Assembly (NCBI RefSeq): GCF_001642475.1
Contig: NW_019173978.1
Location: 1 to 64,000 of the forward strand
Source: Fonsecaea monophora
Taxonomy: Eukaryota; Ascomycota; Eurotiomycetes; Chaetothyriales; Herpotrichiellaceae
DNA: 64,000 nucleotides
Direction of reading: 5' to 3'
The notes under the pieces: model-generated
Database searches by the model: none
What the model was told of the DNA's origin: nothing
Seen by the model: the letters and a program-made list of their open reading frames with translations, nothing else
Shown: piece by piece, positions 62,209 through 64,000 of the stretch
Layout: the number at the start of each line of letters is the position of its first letter
How positions within the stretch are numbered: position 1 is the stretch's first letter
Translations under genes and position numbers: made by a program

Positions 62209-64000
62209 ATGCCCGTCGAGCACTTGCGCTCGAAGAAGTCTCAAGCACAGTGAGCAATATTCCTCACAACCCTCAAAGACGCTCATAATATCTCCCGCAG
62301 TCTACTGACTAAATGTCATGAATTATAGGAGCCTGGTGCTGTCAAGAAAGCGCAAATTAAGCGAACTCTTCTCTATCGTTGTCTCCGTCGAAGACCCAAC
62401 CTACAAGCAGAAACTCCAGGCCTTTCATGATGCAAATGACCTAGAAAAGTACGCATCTCCCGTCGCTCGCTTCTTTCTACCACTGTTGCAGTTTTCATGA
62501 ATTATGAGGCTTGGTTGGCTTAGTTGTGCTCACTCTTCCACAGAGGGCGTCGCTTCGACGAAACAACAATCCCACCTAGAATCCATATAACTCTTCCACC
62601 TCGAAAACATGAGCCTGCGCAACCGTGTGCAGTACCTCTATCGCCCTCTCTTGCGGCGCAGCAATCATTAGATGCATCAAACACCACTCCGCCGTCACCT
62701 CAAGGGTCCAAAGCCGCTCCTAACCCGATCCCACCAGAACAGCCCGCGACTGGGCAGGAGTCGCATGACCAAAACAAAGGCGATGAAGGCATCGAGGTTA
62801 CAATTGACGAAAGGGGTGGGACAGATCTCCAGGGGGCCACTGCAGTAGCAGTTAACGCGCAGAAAGACGAGGCCAGCACGCTCCCCAATCTTCCCAACTC
62901 CGACGGTGAATTGAAGTCCCCGGTACCTCAGTCTGTCAAGGGGACTCCTCTTGGACAAACATCTAACGTCGAGTCTGAGCCTCCGAGCACGCTGACAGTC
63001 GTTACTGGACTATCGGAAGATACAGAACCCCGCTCATCCATTGCCGTCGACCGTCAACTCAGTCGAAGTCCTCTTCTCGTCCCGATCCCAGCAGCTGCCG
63101 AGCCACAATCCTCGCCAGCTTCCACAAATGGGCCAGACTCGTCTAACACCCCTGCGCCGACAGCTGGATCGCCGGGAACGAGTCCTGGTATTGATGTACC
63201 CCTTGTTACATCCGAGATTGCCCACGAGGGCAAGCCTTTGGATGCTGAGCATGCGGGCTTGGAACGATCGCCTCCCTCGCCGGAAGCTAAGAACCCGCAC
63301 GGCGCAAGTGGAAGTCATGCTCCCTCTGCTGATGTCGAAATGACCGGAGTGGTCAACGCAGGATCCATGAATTCAACTTCTGATGTTCATAGTAAGCTTC
63401 CTGCAGAGGCATTAGCTGCATCACAGACCCCGCGACCGATGATGCGGATAGACACTCAGGCAGAGAACGACGCATATTTCAAAGCACGGCCTGGGAGTGG
63501 AATTGTCGAAAGTCCAGCCCCAATAACCGGCACAACTCCTAAGAAGAATGTGCCCGCGACGCCGTCATCTCAGGAGCCTGCGAAACGCGCAACGAGGATC
63601 TCATCTGGTGTGTTGCAGAAGAAATCTGTATCGGAAATTCTTGGTGAAATGCCGAAGACCTCAACCCCCCCGGCAGATTCCCCATCGTCAGCGATCCACC
63701 GCGATGCACATGGTGGCACAACTTCTCAGGGTCGACTAACCGAACGCGACCGTCGCGACAAAGAACGTAGCCGGCTATCAACAGTGGTTTTTGCAAAACC
63801 TCAAAAACCTGCATTCGATGAGGAGAATCTTGAGTTGACGCGCATCGGCGATGGTGAAGCCCAGCGAAGAACAGGGCCTGGCGAGAGGGATTACCTCTAT
63901 ACTTTGTTCGAGAACAAGGCACACTCGATGTCTCGACAGACCACCATGTCTTACCTCATCCAAAATGCCCACAAGACACTGTCAACTTCGGATCATCTGA
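62209..64000 (+). CDS. EAF1: NuA4 subunit Eaf1/Vid21, N-terminal part (cut by window edge)
   Basis: Exons 62209-62249, 62329-62448 and 62544 onward stay in frame to the right edge, giving about 539 residues so far. Eaf1 is the scaffold of the NuA4 histone acetyltransferase, with HSA and SANT domains that would lie beyond the window. The start LRSKKSQAQSLVLSRKRKLS followed by ELF, then DANDLEKGRRFDETTIPPRI across intron 2, matches the conserved N-terminal block of filamentous-fungal Vid21. After a long Pro/Ser/Thr-rich disordered stretch come KKSVSEILGEMPK and RDRRDKERSRLSTVVFAKP, a second conserved block. Introns are 79 and 95 nt with CTGACTAAAT and pyrimidine-rich ends. The start ATG is the first after an in-frame stop. 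It is a nuclear protein. Confidence 0.85.

Noticed and set aside
61856..62308. 150-codon plus frame before EAF1
   Set aside because: It overlaps the EAF1 start in another frame and reads Ser/Thr/Pro-rich random text.
32678..64000. Idea of a secondary-metabolite cluster around the P450 and mevalonate kinase
   Set aside because: No synthase, cyclase or cluster transporter is present; ERG12 and RAM2 are primary-metabolism genes.

Overview
The window is nuclear DNA from a filamentous ascomycete (Pezizomycotina). Genes are interrupted by short introns of mostly 48-63 nt with GT..AG ends and CTAAC/CTGAC-like branch points. Regulatory proteins carry fungal architectures (Zn2Cys6 factor with two zinc-cluster introns, DUF6314, F-box-like DUF7730), and intergenic spacers are 0.5-2.3 kb. 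A Eurotiomycete, possibly a black yeast of the Chaetothyriales, would fit, but that placement is a low-confidence inference. I translated and spliced by eye; exon ends come from splice signals and reading-frame continuity, not from transcripts.

Left part (1-25.4 kb): a cut-off alpha/beta hydrolase, a secreted S28 peptidase, a secreted Ser/Thr-rich protein, an eight-cysteine single-pass membrane protein, a DUF6314 protein, a small mitochondrial-type coiled-coil protein, a FAR-17a/AIG1-like membrane hydrolase, an 870-residue Zn2Cys6 transcription factor, PAM17, two conserved fungal proteins of unknown function (one with four membrane spans) and a DUF7730 protein. Spacing is loose and there are no operons.

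Middle part (25.4-38 kb): a decayed major-facilitator transporter tail, ADE17 (purine synthesis, with a GC-AG intron), a GC-rich intronless cytochrome P450, RAM2 (farnesyl/geranylgeranyl transferase alpha), ERG12 (mevalonate kinase) and RIC8. ERG12 and RAM2 are functionally linked, because mevalonate kinase feeds the isoprenoid pool that RAM2 attaches to proteins.

Right part (38-64 kb): RIF1 with both PP1-docking motifs, MPC1 (mitochondrial pyruvate carrier, four exons), a 97-residue conserved protein, pyruvate carboxylase with a 5-nt microexon, clathrin heavy chain with 21- and 27-nt exons, a URA6-type nucleotide kinase preceded by an in-frame mitochondrial/transmembrane leader, MAK11, and the start of EAF1/VID21, which runs off the right edge.

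Most of the window is housekeeping. I see no defence system, CRISPR array, intact transposon, rRNA or credible tRNA. The most interesting signals are at the gene-structure level: the 5-nt pyruvate carboxylase microexon, the split URA6 leader, the GC-AG intron of ADE17, the zinc cluster cut by two introns, the transporter relic, and a dispersed GTACGAGGTAC motif that forms one perfect 13-bp inverted repeat.
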